From assembly GCA_021209875.1 (NCBI GenBank), contig JAGYVD010000007.1:2232001-2296000 (forward strand): DNA of 64,000 nucleotides, given 5' to 3'. The translations under genes were made by a program, and so were the position numbers. This document shows positions 36,951 to 48,463 of the stretch, in pieces. Numbering within the stretch: position 1 is the first letter of the stretch; each line of letters starts with the position of its first letter. Under the pieces are notes generated by a model. It was given only the letters and a program-made list of their open reading frames with translations, made no database searches and was not told the DNA's origin. The stretch is from Rosellinia necatrix. Lineage: Eukaryota > Ascomycota > Sordariomycetes > Xylariales > Xylariaceae.

Positions 36951-39900
36951 ATGGCTATTATATCATCCTTCGTGCCTGGCGACGCTGGGAAGCATCGTGA
37001 TAGCCTTTACGAGCAGGCAACCTGCCGCTTCGGCTTGGGTCGGGATAAAATCGAGAACATTCTCCCATGTACGCCCTTCCAGCGCGATGTAATAGACTGT
37101 GCTGCCGATGACAGGCGGCGTGCTGTCGGCCATGTCGTTTATGAAATCCCGAGCAACATCGACCCCGAACGCTTGGCTGGAGCTTGGAAGGAGGTTGTAC
37201 GTCATACTCCGGCTTTGCGGACGTGTACATTTACCTCCAAATCCGGGGATTCCTTCCAGGTCGTATTGGGAGAGAGCTTCTTCGTGTGGATGTATTCGAC
37301 GTCCATCGACATGAAGGAGGAGGTGCTTCAAGATGAGACATGTGCTGCCGTGTCTGGACCCCGTTGCAATCGATACGTCATCCTCGAAGACCCAAGCACA
37401 AAGCAGAGACAGCTCATCTGGACCTTCAACCATGCGCTGGTGGATAGCGCTCTACAAGAACGCATCCTTCGACGGGTTCTCACGGCCTATGACGGCGGGG
37501 GAATCCAAAACCCCAGCGAAACCGAGTCGCCGGCAAGCCTTAGCTTTAGAGACATCGAGGGCGCAGCTCAGTTTTGGCAACAGCACTTTAGCGGCTTGAA
37601 TGCCTCCGTATATCCCCCCTTACCATCCCACATGGCCGTGCCCCAACCCAACGCGCAGTCAAAACACCGTATTTCATATTCAGTTCCAGTTTCGGCCCAG
37701 CAGCAGTGGACCGACACAGCCATCTGCCGAGCAGCGCTTGCAGTGCTGCTGGCTCGGTTTACGCACGCTTCGGAGGCGCTCTTTGGTGTTGTGACGGAGC
37801 GACCTGACACAATAGAGCAGGATGGCCCGGCACGAACAGTGGTGCCTATGCGCGTGCTTTGTGCCCCCGATCAATCCGTATCGGATATTATACAAGCGGT
37901 CACTACCCACGATAATGCAATGCGCGAGTTTGAACAGGTCGGCCTCCGCAACATCCGCCACGCTGGAGACGACGGGTCCGCCGCTTGTGGTTTCCAAACC
38001 GTGCTACTGGTCACGGCTGGTGACGTCGCAGAGTCGCCGAGTTCTGGGCTCCATCGGAATGTTGAAGAATTGGATAGATTTGTGCCATGCACTGATCGTG
38101 CCCTTCTCCTCAGCTGCAGGATGGCCGATGGCTCGGCATTACTGACCGCACGATATGATCAGGGCGCCATTGACAGCCCCCAGATGGGTCGCTTCCTGAG
38201 GCAGTTGGGAGGCTTGATCCAACGATTTCAGAGCCGTGCGGTCGATCTGCCTTTGGGGCAACTGGACATCATTACGAAGGAGGACTGGGCGGAGCTCGAG
38301 AGTTGGAATTCGGAACAGCTGCAGGCCAACGAGACCTGCATCCACGATGTGATAGCCAAGAGGGCTGCTGATGCGCCAAGAAAACCCGCAGTGCTCTCCT
38401 GGGATGGGGAATGGACGTACGCCGAGCTGGATAGTGTCGCCTCGCGCCTTGCCGGACATATCCAATCACTCGACTCGGGCAGGGGGCCGGCGATATTTCC
38501 ACTCTGTTTCGAGAAGTCGAAATGGTTCGTCGCCGGAATGCTCGCGGTGCTCAAAGCCGGCCGGGCATTCACACTCATCGACCCGGCCAACCCACCGGCC
38601 AGGATCGCCCAGGTCTGCCGGCAGACCGCCGCCACAGTCGCTCTCACCTCCGCACTCCACTGCGATATGATGTGCGCCGTTGTAGGTCGCTGCATTGTGC
38701 TCGATGATGACTTTCTCCAGTCCCTTCCCTATGATGAAGGTCGGTTCCAATCCACCGCGACACCGCAAGACTTGGCCTACGTTCTTTTCACTTCCGGCAG
38801 CACAGGGGAGCCGAAAGGTAGCATGATTGAGCATCGGGGATTTGCGTCGTGTGCTCTCAAATTCGGCCCTGCACTAGGGATCGATAACCAGACGCGCGCC
38901 CTCCAGTTCGCCTCCTACGCATTCGGTGCGTGTCTGCTCGAAATCGTGACGGCTTTGATGCATGGCGGGTGCGTCTGCATTCCTTCCGACGATGATCGCA
39001 TGAACAATGTCCCAGACTTCATCAGGAGGCGTGAAGTAAACTGGGCCCTCCTCACTCCTTCGTTTATCGGGACGATTCAACCTGAAAGTGTCCCTGGATT
39101 GCAAACATTGGTGTTGGTCGGAGAGCCGATGTCAGCGTTGATGAGAGAGACCTGGGCTCCGCGGGTTCGGCTCTTAAACGGATACGGTCAGGGCGAGAGC
39201 TCGACGATCTGTAGTGTTACCAATGTCAACTCACTGTCTCTTGAACCGAACAATATTGGCCAGGCTGTAGGCGCCCGTTTCTGGGTCCTCGACCCCAATG
39301 AGCCCAACCGCCTTGCTCCGATCGGTGGCATTGGCGAGCTGTTAATTGAAAGCCCAGGGATTGCACGCGGATACATCGTTACTCCGCCGCAGGAAGATTC
39401 GCCATTCCTCGCAGCGGCCCCGGCTTGGTATCCTGTCGAGCGGCTGCCCGATGGTGTCAAATTCTACAGGACTGGAGATATCGTGCGGTACAGATCCGAT
39501 GGTACTGTTGTCTACCTTGGGCGCAGAGATTCGCAGGTCAAGATCCGAGGGCAGCGTGTCGAGACCAGCGAAGTAGAAGCTTGCCTACGACAGCAATCGT
39601 CAAGCGACATCACGCCCGTGGTCGAAGCTGTCAAACGCCCGAATTTCCCCAACCGAACAGCCTTGGTTGCCTTCCTAGTAGGGCCTTCTAAGATGGAGGA
39701 AGATCGCGTTGCTCACATCTTAGATCACAGTATCGCCAAAGGTATAAACGCGAAGCTACAACAGCTTCTTCCTCAGCATTCCATTCCGTCTTACTATATC
39801 CGTATGAAGGATCTTATTTACACTGCGACTGGGAAAACAGACCGGAAAGGACTTCGATCTCTCGCCAGCAAGCTATTAGGCGAATTGGTTCAGAATGGCA

Positions 39901-40170
39901 CACCCCAGCCAAGCGAGAAGCTCGAATCATTAGCTACTAGCACAGAAGCCAAATTGAGGGAGATTTGGTTTCGAGGTTTAAATGTCGATCCCAACTCTAA
40001 CAACAGCCGGGCGAGCTTCTTTGAACTGGGCGGAGACTCAATTGCGGCGATCAAAATGGTAAACATGGCGAGGTTAGCCGGGATCGCGTTGACAGTAACC
40101 GATGTATTCCAGAATCCCTTGCTCCCTGGTCTGATAGACGTAGTCGGGCGAGGCTCATCCCAGTACAGTA
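36951..40170 (+). other. synthetase module 1: C1-A1-T1
   Basis: C1 (about residues 35-450) has a degenerate HxxxD motif, NHALVDS, as in enniatin-type enzymes where the first condensation domain has an atypical role. A1 (about 460-970) has A3 [12 protein letters not shown]5 [10 protein letters not shown]7 [10 protein letters not shown] and A10 [10 protein letters not shown]. Its pocket stretch YAFGACLLE (656-664) has Gly where amino-acid-activating domains carry the Asp that binds the alpha-amino group, the feature expected for a domain activating an alpha-hydroxy acid such as D-hydroxyisovalerate. T1 (about 985-1055) carries the phosphopantetheine Ser1030 in LGGDSIAA. Confidence 0.88.
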
Positions 40171-43100
40171 TGATCCCAACGACAACATACAGCGGGCCCG
40201 TCGAGCCTTCATTTGCTCAGGGGCGACTATGGTTTCTGGAGCAGTTGCAACTTGGTGCGTCGTGGTATCACATCCCGTACGGCGTCCGCATGCGCGGGCC
40301 GCTGCGCGTCGACGCGCTCACTGCCGCGCTGCGAGCCTTGGAGCAACGGCACGAAACCCTGCGGACGACGTTCAAGGAACAGGACGGCATAGGCATGCAG
40401 GTTGTTCACACAAGCCTTATTAAGGATTTGAGGATCATCGATGTCCTGGACGCCCAAGACGGCAGTTACCTCCAGTCGCTACACCAGGAGCAGACCACAC
40501 CATTTAATCTGGCATCCGAGGCCGGATGGAGGGTATCACTGCTACGGTTGGGAGAAGACGATCATATTCTGTCTATCGTTATGCACCATATTATCTCTGA
40601 CGGCTGGTCTATCGACGTCTTACGCCAGGAGCTTAGCAAGTTCTATTCCGCCGCTCTCAGGGGCCATGACCCCCTGCTGGGGATAAGCCCACTCCCAATC
40701 CACTACCGCGACTTCGCCGTATGGCAGAAGCGGGAAGAGCAGGCGGCAGAGCACCAAAAGCAGCTCGAGTACTGGGCCGGTCAGCTTGCCGATAGCTCTC
40801 CAGCCGAGTTCCTGACCGACCTTCCCCGGCCGACTGTGCTGTCCGGCCAGGCGGGCTTCGTACCGGTCACTATTGATGGTGAGCTGTATACGAAGCTCCG
40901 AGAATTCTGCAAATTACACCATATGACGTCTTTCGCTGTGCTGCTGGCAGCCTTCCGAGCAGCGCATTATCGCCTCACCGGGGCTGAAGACGCTACTATT
41001 GGTGCACCGATTGCTAATCGTAATCGGCGGGAGTTGGAAAACATCATCGGCTTTTTTGTCAACACCCAGTGCATGCGTATCACCGTCGATGGCGAGGACA
41101 CATTCGAAAGCTTGGTGCGACAAGTCCGGTCGACAGCAACGGCCGCGTTCGAGCACCAAGATGTCCCCTTTGAGCGCGTTGTGTCGGCATTGCTACCCGG
41201 CTCGAGAGACACGTCCCGAAATCCACTCGCGCAGCTTATATTTGCCGTCCATTCTCAACAGGACCTCGGCAAGTTCCAGCTGGAGGGCTTGCAAGCGGAA
41301 CCGGTAGCAGACGCGGTAGTTACCAGGTTCGACGTGGAGTTCCACCTATTCCAAGAGCCGGACAAACTAAGTGGCAAGTTCGTCTTCGCGGCAGATCTAT
41401 TTAAGCTTGAGACCATTCAGAATGTTGTCAATGTCTTCTATCAGACTCTGCGCAGAGGCCTCGACCAGCCCCAGACCCCGATCGCGGTCCTGCCGCTTCC
41501 TGACGGGGTAGCACAACTCCGTAACATGGGCCTGCTCGAGATCGAGAGGACCGAATACCCCCGAGAGTCAAGTGTGATCGACGTCTTTCGTAACCAAGTA
41601 GCTGCTCACCCAGATGCGCCGGCCATCACTGACTCATCCTCACGCCTTACATATGCTGAGTTAGATCATCAATCTGACCGACTCGCGACCTGGCTTTGCC
41701 AACGCAATATGGCGGCCGAGTCACCAGTCGTAGTCATGGCCCCGCGGTCGTGTCGGACAATTATTGCTTTCCTCGGTATCCTGAAGGCAAACCTCGCCTA
41801 TCTACCGGTGGATGTTAAAATTCCTGCCGCTCGTCTGGAAGCGATTCTATCCGAGTTGCCCCAGAGCAAGTTGATCCTACTTGGCCCTGATAACGTTGCC
41901 CCCGAGATTCAGCTGCTAGACGTGGAGCTAGTACGGATCAGCGAGGCTTTAGAAAGCGAAGATATAGTTGATCTAAATGGTCGTTCAGGTGCGGCCGCCA
42001 AAGGGCCTTCGGCAACAAGTCTGGCCTACGTGATCTTCACATCCGGGTCAACCGGCAAGCCTAAAGGCGTTATGATCGAGCACCGTAGCGTGATAAGACT
42101 CGTAAAGGAGAGGAATATCACAGCCAAGTTTCCATCAGCGGTAAAAGTGGCTCACATATCCAATATTGCCTTTGACGCCACTACCTGGGAGATCTATTCG
42201 GCACTTCTCAACGGTGGAACGGTAGTCTGTATTGACTATATGACCATCTTAGACAGCAGAGAACTCGACGCTGTGTTTGCACGGGAGCAGATCCAAGCGG
42301 CCCTGCTTACGCCGGCGTTGCTTAAGCAATGCTTGGCTGATGTTCCTACTATGCTGAGTGGACTAGAGGTTCTCGTCACTGGTGGTGATAGGCTTGACGG
42401 CCAGGATGCAATCGCGGCACAGAAGCTGGTCCGAATTGGCGTCTGTAACGCATATGGACCGACCGAGAACGGGGTTATCAGTACTATTTACAGCCTAGTC
42501 GAAAACGATGCGTTTATTAACGGGGTTCCTATCGGCCGGGCCATCAGCAACTCAGGGGCCTACATCATGGATCCGCACCAGCAGCTCGTCCCTGCTGGCG
42601 TTATGGGAGAGCTTGTCGTGACCGGAGATGGACTCGCTCGGGGGTATACCGATCCAACGCGGGACGTGGACCGCTTTATCCAGGTCACCATCGACGGCCA
42701 GCTCGTGAAGGCATACCGGACGGGTGACCGGGTACGATACCGAGCAGGGGACGGCCAGATCGAGTTCTTCGGGCGTATGGACCAGCAAATCAAGATTCGA
42801 GGCCATCGCATCGAACCAGCCGAGGTAGAGCGTGCTATTCTTGGCCAGAAGGAGGTTCGTGATGCCGTCATCGTTATCCAGAGCCTAGAAGGCCAGGAGC
42901 CAGAGATGGTCGGGTTTGTCACGACACAGGGCGACCACTCCATGGACCAGGATGAGGCCAACAATCACGTCGAGGGCTGGGGAGACCACTTTGAGACCAA
43001 CGCGTATGCTGACATTAACACCATCAGCCAATCTGCTATTGGCAACGACTTTATGAGCTGGACGTCTATGTACGACGGCAGCTTAATCGACAAGGGTGAG

Positions 43101-46100
43101 ATGCAGGAGTGGCTCAACGACACCATACATACACTGCATGATGGCCAGGCGCCGGGCCACGTACTCGAGATAGGTACCGGGACTGGCATGATTTTATTCA
43201 ACCTAGGTGCAGGACTCCAAAGTTATGTCGGCCTTGAGCCATCCAAATCAGCGGCCACGTTTGTCAGCGGTGCGATAAAGTCCACCCCGGCTCTGGCAGA
43301 CAAGGCCGAGGTGCATGTCGGCACAGCGACAGATATAGGCCAGCTCAGTGGGCTCTGTCCAGATCTAGTAGTGCTCAACTCGGTTGTGCAGTATTTCCCT
43401 ACGCCTGAGTACCTAGTAGAGGTTGTAGATACTCTAGCTCGGATCCCGGGCGTCAAACGTCTGTTCTTCGGCGACATACGATCTCAAGCCACTAACAAGC
43501 ACTTTCTTGCTGCTAGAGCGCTACATAATTTGGGCGACAAGGCGACGAAGGACAGCATGCGGCAGAAGATGCAAGAGACGGAAGAGCGCGAGGAAGAGCT
43601 GCTTGTTGACCCGGCCTTCTTCACGGTTCTGACAAGCCGGCTTCCCGATCAGGTCGAGCACGTCGAGATCCTTCCGAAGAGAATGCAGGCCACCAACGAG
43701 CTGAGCGCGTACCGATACTCGGCCGTTGTACACATTCGTGGCTCTCGGGAGCAGGCACAGCCTGTATATCCCATCAATGCCGAAGACTGGATCGACTTCC
43801 AGGCGCTACAGATGGACCGCGAGACTCTGCTCTCCCTGTTGCGACGCTCGGCAGACGCCTCCACCGTCGCTGTCAGCAATATCTCTTATAGCAAGACTCT
43901 TCTAGCGCGGCATATAGTTGAATCCCTCGATAACGACGGCCAGGACTCTATGCAGAGCTCTCTGGATGGTGCGGCCTGGATCGCAGCCGTCCGCTCCAAC
44001 GCCGAAAGCTGTGCATCCCTCTCCGTGACCGACCTTATACAGCTCGGCGAAGAGGCAGGCTTCTGTGTAGAGGTCAGCTGTGCGCGGCAGTGGTCTCAGA
44101 GCGGCGCGCTCGATGCCGTCTTTCATCATTATTCTTCTGCCCAAGAAGGGGCCCGTGTTCTGATTCAATTCCCGACTGAGAATCAGGGTCGAAGATCGGC
44201 CAGTCTTACGAATCGGCCGCTGCAACGGCTGCAGAGCCGTCGGTTCATATCACAGATCCGCGAGGAGTTACAGGCTTTGCTCCCATCTTACATGATACCG
44301 GCCCGCATCATTGTGATAGACCAGATGCCTCTCAACCCCAGCGGCAAGGTCGACCGGAAAGAGCTTACGAAAAGGGCCCGGATAGTGCCGAAATCTGAGG
44401 TAGTGTCCGCACAGATGGTCCCGCTCAGCGAGATAGAAGTCATGCTGTGCGAGGAGTACGCCGAGATGTTCGGAGTTGACATCAATCTTGCCAGTAATTT
44501 CTTCGACCTTGGCGGGCACTCCCTCATGGCTTCTAAGCTCGCTGCTCATGCCAGTCGTCGGCTTGGTACTCACGTGTCAGTCAAAGACGTTTTCGATCAG
44601 CCCGTCGTTGCCGATCTAGCAGCCATCGTCAGCCAAAAGCTAACTCTGCACAAGCCCACCACCGCCACCTCGTATGGCGGATATTTGATGTCTGCACGGG
44701 TAGCCCCGCGCAACGAGATGGAAGACGTGCTGTGCAAGGAGTTTGCGAATGTGCTTGGCGTTGATGTCGGTATCACTGACAACTTCTTCGATCTTGGTGG
44801 ACATTCCCTCTTGGCTTCGAGGCTCGCCGCGCGTATCAGCCGTCGGTTAGATTGCCCCGTATCAGTCAAAGAGATTTTCGACTATCCTATTCCTGCTAAT
44901 CTCGCAACTCAGATCCAGCTTACCCAGTCGGACGCTGACAGAGGGACCAATGGCATACGAATGGGAGACAACGCCTCATTCAAACTCCTTTCTCTAGAAG
45001 ATCCACAGACGTTCATCCAACAGGAAATCTGCCCTCAGTTTGACTATTCCTATGACGAGATTCAAGATGTCTATCCTGCTACGTCAATGCAGAAGCTCTT
45101 CATGCATAAACCAACGACAGGGAAGCCATGGAATGCAACGCCCTTCTGCATAGACTTCCCGCCCAATTCGGACTGTGATCGCCTAACCAAGGCTTGTACG
45201 TCTATAATCGAGCATATCGATATTTTCAGGACAGTGTGCCTATTAGTTGCAGGCGAACTCTATCAAATCGTCCTGAGACATATGGATATACCTATTGAGA
45301 TAATCGAAGTCGAGGAAAACCTCAACAGTATGACCCGCGAATTCGTGGATGCGGATTTACAGAAGCATATAGTCCTAGGAAAGCCACTACTACGGATTAC
45401 TATTTTGAAGACGCCTGAATCACAGTTGCGAGTAATACTTCGAATGTCTCATTCCCTGTATGACGGCTTGAGCTTGGAACAAATCGTGCAATCTCTTCAC
45501 GTTCTGTACCATGGCGGCAACTTTCCAACAATGCCCAAATTCGGTCAATATATGCAGCATTTGGTCGGCAGTCGCAAAGAAGGTTACGATTTTTGGCGTT
45601 CTATTCTACAAGATTCGACTATGACTTCTGTGGCAAATATTAGCACTAGAAATTATCGACAAGGAATGGCACCTGTTGGAAACTGGAACGCATCAAAGCC
45701 CCTTCTCATCCCTCCTCCGGCAGGCAGGATCACACTGGCGTCGGTTTTTACAGCCGCCTGTGGTCTGCTACTGGCGAGGGAGACCGGATTAAGAGACGTT
45801 GTCTTTGGTCGCATTGCATCGGGGCGGCAAGGCTTACCGGTCGCGTGCCAAAATGTCGTCGGTCCTTGCGCTAATGAGATACCCGTGCGCGTTCGCATCA
45901 ATGAGGAGGCAAATACCAGAGAATTTCTCCGCGAAACACAAGACCAGTATCTTAACAGTTTGCCTTTCGAGACGTTGGGATTAGAAGAGATCAGGAAGAA
46001 CTGTACGAGTTGGCCCGATGAAATCACAACTTACGGTTGTGGTATCGTATACCAAAACTTTGACTTCCACCCTGAAAGCGAGATGCAAGATGAGCGGGTT

Positions 46101-47047
46101 CAGATAGGAGTTCTGGCACGAGATGAACAAGTCGTGAACGAAGCATCGGTCCACGACCTGATTCTAGCAGGAGAGCCCGAAGCAGAAGGGCCTTATCTGC
46201 ATGTCACTGTCGTCGCGAGCAAGAGTATTTGTGATGAGAAGAAAGTTAAAAAGATGGTCGACGATCTTTGCGAAATAATCCAGGCCTTATGTTTGGCTCT
46301 GCGAAATCCCCGCACCGGTGATATGAAGCTTACCAGTCAAGAACTATCACTCATCCCCCCGCTTGAAACGCCGAAAACAATAACAAACGGGCTCGTCCCA
46401 GATATCAGCAGCGAAAACAGGATTCATATTCTCGGAGTCGGCAATCTCGGCAAGTTTATCGCGCATGCTTTAAGGAAACAACACCCCCAGCTGCCTATCA
46501 CACTTATCTTCCACCGAGACGACCTGGTCTCCGAGTGGGACACGGCAGGCAGAGCCATCACATGTTTTGCGTATGATATGCCTGACAAAAGCACGGGCTT
46601 TGATGTTGAGATCCTTTCCGACTCGGCAGACCACAAGCCCCCAATCAAGCACCTTATTGTTGCGACCAAGACCTATATGACGGCCCCCGCCCTTGACTCG
46701 GTCAAGGGGCGCCTTGGGAGCACATCCAGCATCTTGTTCTTACAAAATGGAATGGGTAAGATCCAAACATTAAGTCATGAATTGGTGGAAACGGCTGACA
46801 AAATTTAGGTACGGTAGATGAAGTGTCTGCCACGGTATTCAAAGATCCTGAAACACGGCCATCGTACTGGGCCGGAGTGTGCCGTTGCGGCGTGTACCGC
46901 ACATCGCCTTTCTCTATCGTCCATGCTGGCCAAGGTCCAATTATATTAGGCCAGGTTCTTGGGGGGATCAGATGGCTCCCCGGAATCCGCCTCGACGATT
47001 CCGGAGGTGCAAGATTCTATGATTCAGTGTGTGTTGGAAACGCTTGA
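36951..47047 (+). CDS. cyclodepsipeptide synthetase (enniatin/beauvericin/bassianolide type) fused to a ketopantoate/2-ketoisovalerate reductase-like domain
   Basis: This is an iterative NRPS predicted to couple a D-2-hydroxy acid with an N-methylated amino acid and to oligomerise and cyclise the dipeptidols. The literal CDS is join(36951..46755, 46809..47047), 3347 residues; the 53 bp intron has a GTAAG donor, a CTGAC branch site and TTTAG. Domain order is C1 (NHALVDS at 160), A1 (FTSGSTG at 613), T1 (LGGDSI, Ser1030), C2 (HHIISDG at 1212), A2 (FTSGSTG at 1696), SAM methyltransferase inside A2 (LEIGTGTG at 2072), T2a (Ser2524), T2b (Ser2619), C3 (SHSLYDG at 2833). The N-terminus [22 protein letters not shown] closely resembles enniatin synthetase. 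No stop separates C3 from a reductase Rossmann motif (ILGVGNLGK, 3160-3168). After the intron the frame continues through [14 protein letters not shown] and then stops at 47047; the rest of the reductase lies in other frames (next features). It is not known to be expressed. Confidence 0.9.
40171..44400 (+). other. synthetase module 2: C2-A2 with embedded N-methyltransferase
   Basis: C2 has an intact [10 protein letters not shown] active site. A2 begins near residue 1540. Its pocket shows FDATTWE with Asp1742 present, so it activates an alpha-amino acid. Residues I align to the ten-position code are D, A, W, L, V, G, A, V, I and the A10 Lys, read by eye. A8 [13 protein letters not shown] is followed at about residue 2005 by a SAM-dependent methyltransferase of about 420 residues ([47 protein letters not shown]), inserted between A8 and A9 exactly as in enniatin synthetase. 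A9/A10 resume with PSYMIPARI and [11 protein letters not shown]. The product building block should therefore be an N-methyl amino acid, probably hydrophobic. Confidence 0.88.
44401..46340 (+). other. synthetase twin carriers T2a-T2b and terminal C3
   Basis: Two near-duplicate carrier domains ([13 protein letters not shown], Ser2524; [13 protein letters not shown], Ser2619) lie about 95 residues apart. This duplication is the hallmark of fungal iterative cyclodepsipeptide synthetases, where the growing chain alternates between carriers. C3 follows with [13 protein letters not shown] at 2832, and is the domain expected to ligate and macrocyclise the dipeptidol units. No thioesterase is present, as usual for this class. 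Confidence 0.87.
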
Positions 47048-47661
47048 ACTAGAAGCAACCCTAACAACGCCAAACGAGATCAAGGAAGTACAGTTGCAAA
47101 AGCTAATCGCCAATGCTGTAATCAACCCCCCTAACTGCTATATTCCGGTGCAAGAACGGGCAGCTGTTCAGCGAGCCGCCGAGGCTCGCCTTGATACGAA
47201 CTCTCCTGGGAGAGTCTGGGGAAATAGTGAGGGCGATCCTGCCTCAAGCGTCTATAAAGACTGAAAATTCACCGTTCACCGACGAGAAGCTACTGGCGTC
47301 AGTTCTCAGAGTTGCCGAGATAACGGCAGAATGCACCAGCTCAATGCTTCAGGACATCCAAACAGAGCGAAGAACCGAGATCGACCACATCAACGGCTAT
47401 CTTTCCCTGCATGGCCAGCGACTAGGCCTCCCCTATGCCAACAATGACATACTTATAAGCATGGTGAAACAGCGCCAAACCATTGCCAACGAAGACATAC
47501 AGTCCGCATTTCATATGCCAAGTGTCGGAGCCATTGATCTGGAGGAAGCGTTGGAGATTGGGAGCACTAGCGGAATAGTGACAAGTAAATGTGAAGGAGG
47601 GAAAAAGGAAAATGTAACTACAGCTGTTGTGGAGGTTGTCAGCGAGTTGACCAGCGCCTAA
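46413..47661 (+). pseudogene. C-terminal ketopantoate-reductase-family (KIVR-like) domain, interrupted by two frame changes
   Basis: This is the reductase part attached to the synthetase. The N-terminal Rossmann half is in frame with C3: [46 protein letters not shown], then, across the 46756-46808 intron, [17 protein letters not shown] and FSIVHAGQG. At the G6 run 46961-46966 conservation moves to another frame ([24 protein letters not shown]). At the C6 run 47126-47131 it moves again (FRCKNGQLF, IRTLLGESGEIVRAI, SSMLQDIQTERRTEID, INGYLSL) and ends at TAA 47659-47661. ApbA/PanE landmarks are in correct order across all three frames, so this is one domain with two lesions, not separate genes. 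The family includes 2-ketoisovalerate reductase, which makes D-hydroxyisovalerate for beauvericin and enniatin; ketopantoate reductase is the alternative. Confidence 0.82.
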
Positions 47662-48463
47662 AGGCACGGCAAGGCGAATGAATGCCTCTGTGTAAGTCAC
47701 GAAACGCGCTTTAGGAGTACATTCCCAGCATCTCTTCGCGTTCATATCTCACTATCCTTCGTCAAGTCTCCTGCCGGGTATGTGACATTCAAATTAAAAA
47801 AAAAAAAAAAAACTGATAATCTGATCTGCCGCCCTCAGCCGGATAGGACAGCGTCATGGACTTGATGTAGCTATATATGATATTGAAATGATTATGATAA
47901 TTATGGGCGAAGCAGTTCTCCTTAGAATGTATAAAAAGTGTAGATCAATTTATCTAAAGTAATTGCCATTCTAGACCTAGCGGCGAGCTAAGCTTTACTA
48001 TTCTCACGGGAGGCTTTACTGGATGGGTCCATTCCCTGTTCTAGGTACCGGACGTATCTGATCTAGCGTCTCTTTGGTTGATGGCGGGGTAATTAGAGGT
48101 ACCTAGGTAGGTAGTGAGCGCGCGCTACCTATCAGAGCTCCCACGTTGGTTTATACTTGGTCGCGAGTCTGCCACTACCGGCATTCTCTTGCCTTGTCAA
48201 TGCAAAACCTAGACCAACTCTTAATTTCCTTTTAGGTACTACCACGTTCTCCATTTCTTCATTTCTACATTTCTTCCCTACTGACAGGATATCCTAGTTG
48301 GACACGCAAAACCCTTCTTTTCCATTCTCCCGCCTCTTCTCCACCTTTAACAAACAGCGGCGAATACACTTCCCGTCGACCACTACTCCGACTGGATACC
48401 ACCCGGCATTGCCCAACAAGGAAGAGGGAACGGACATACGCCGACTCGTTATACACCTTGACC
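47662..48463. other. intergenic, promoter side of mannose-6-phosphate isomerase
   Basis: It contains an A18 run near 47795-47812, AT-rich sequence at 47870-47960 and a TACCTAGGTAGGTAG motif at 48100-48114. No gene is seen. Confidence 0.55.

Noticed and set aside
46955..47026. An intron (GTTCTT...TTCAG) to explain the first frame change in the reductase
   Set aside because: It would be 72 bp and in phase, but the donor is poor, no good branch site is seen, and it would remove a segment ([10 protein letters not shown]) whose length fits the variable linker of the reductase family. It also does not explain the second change.
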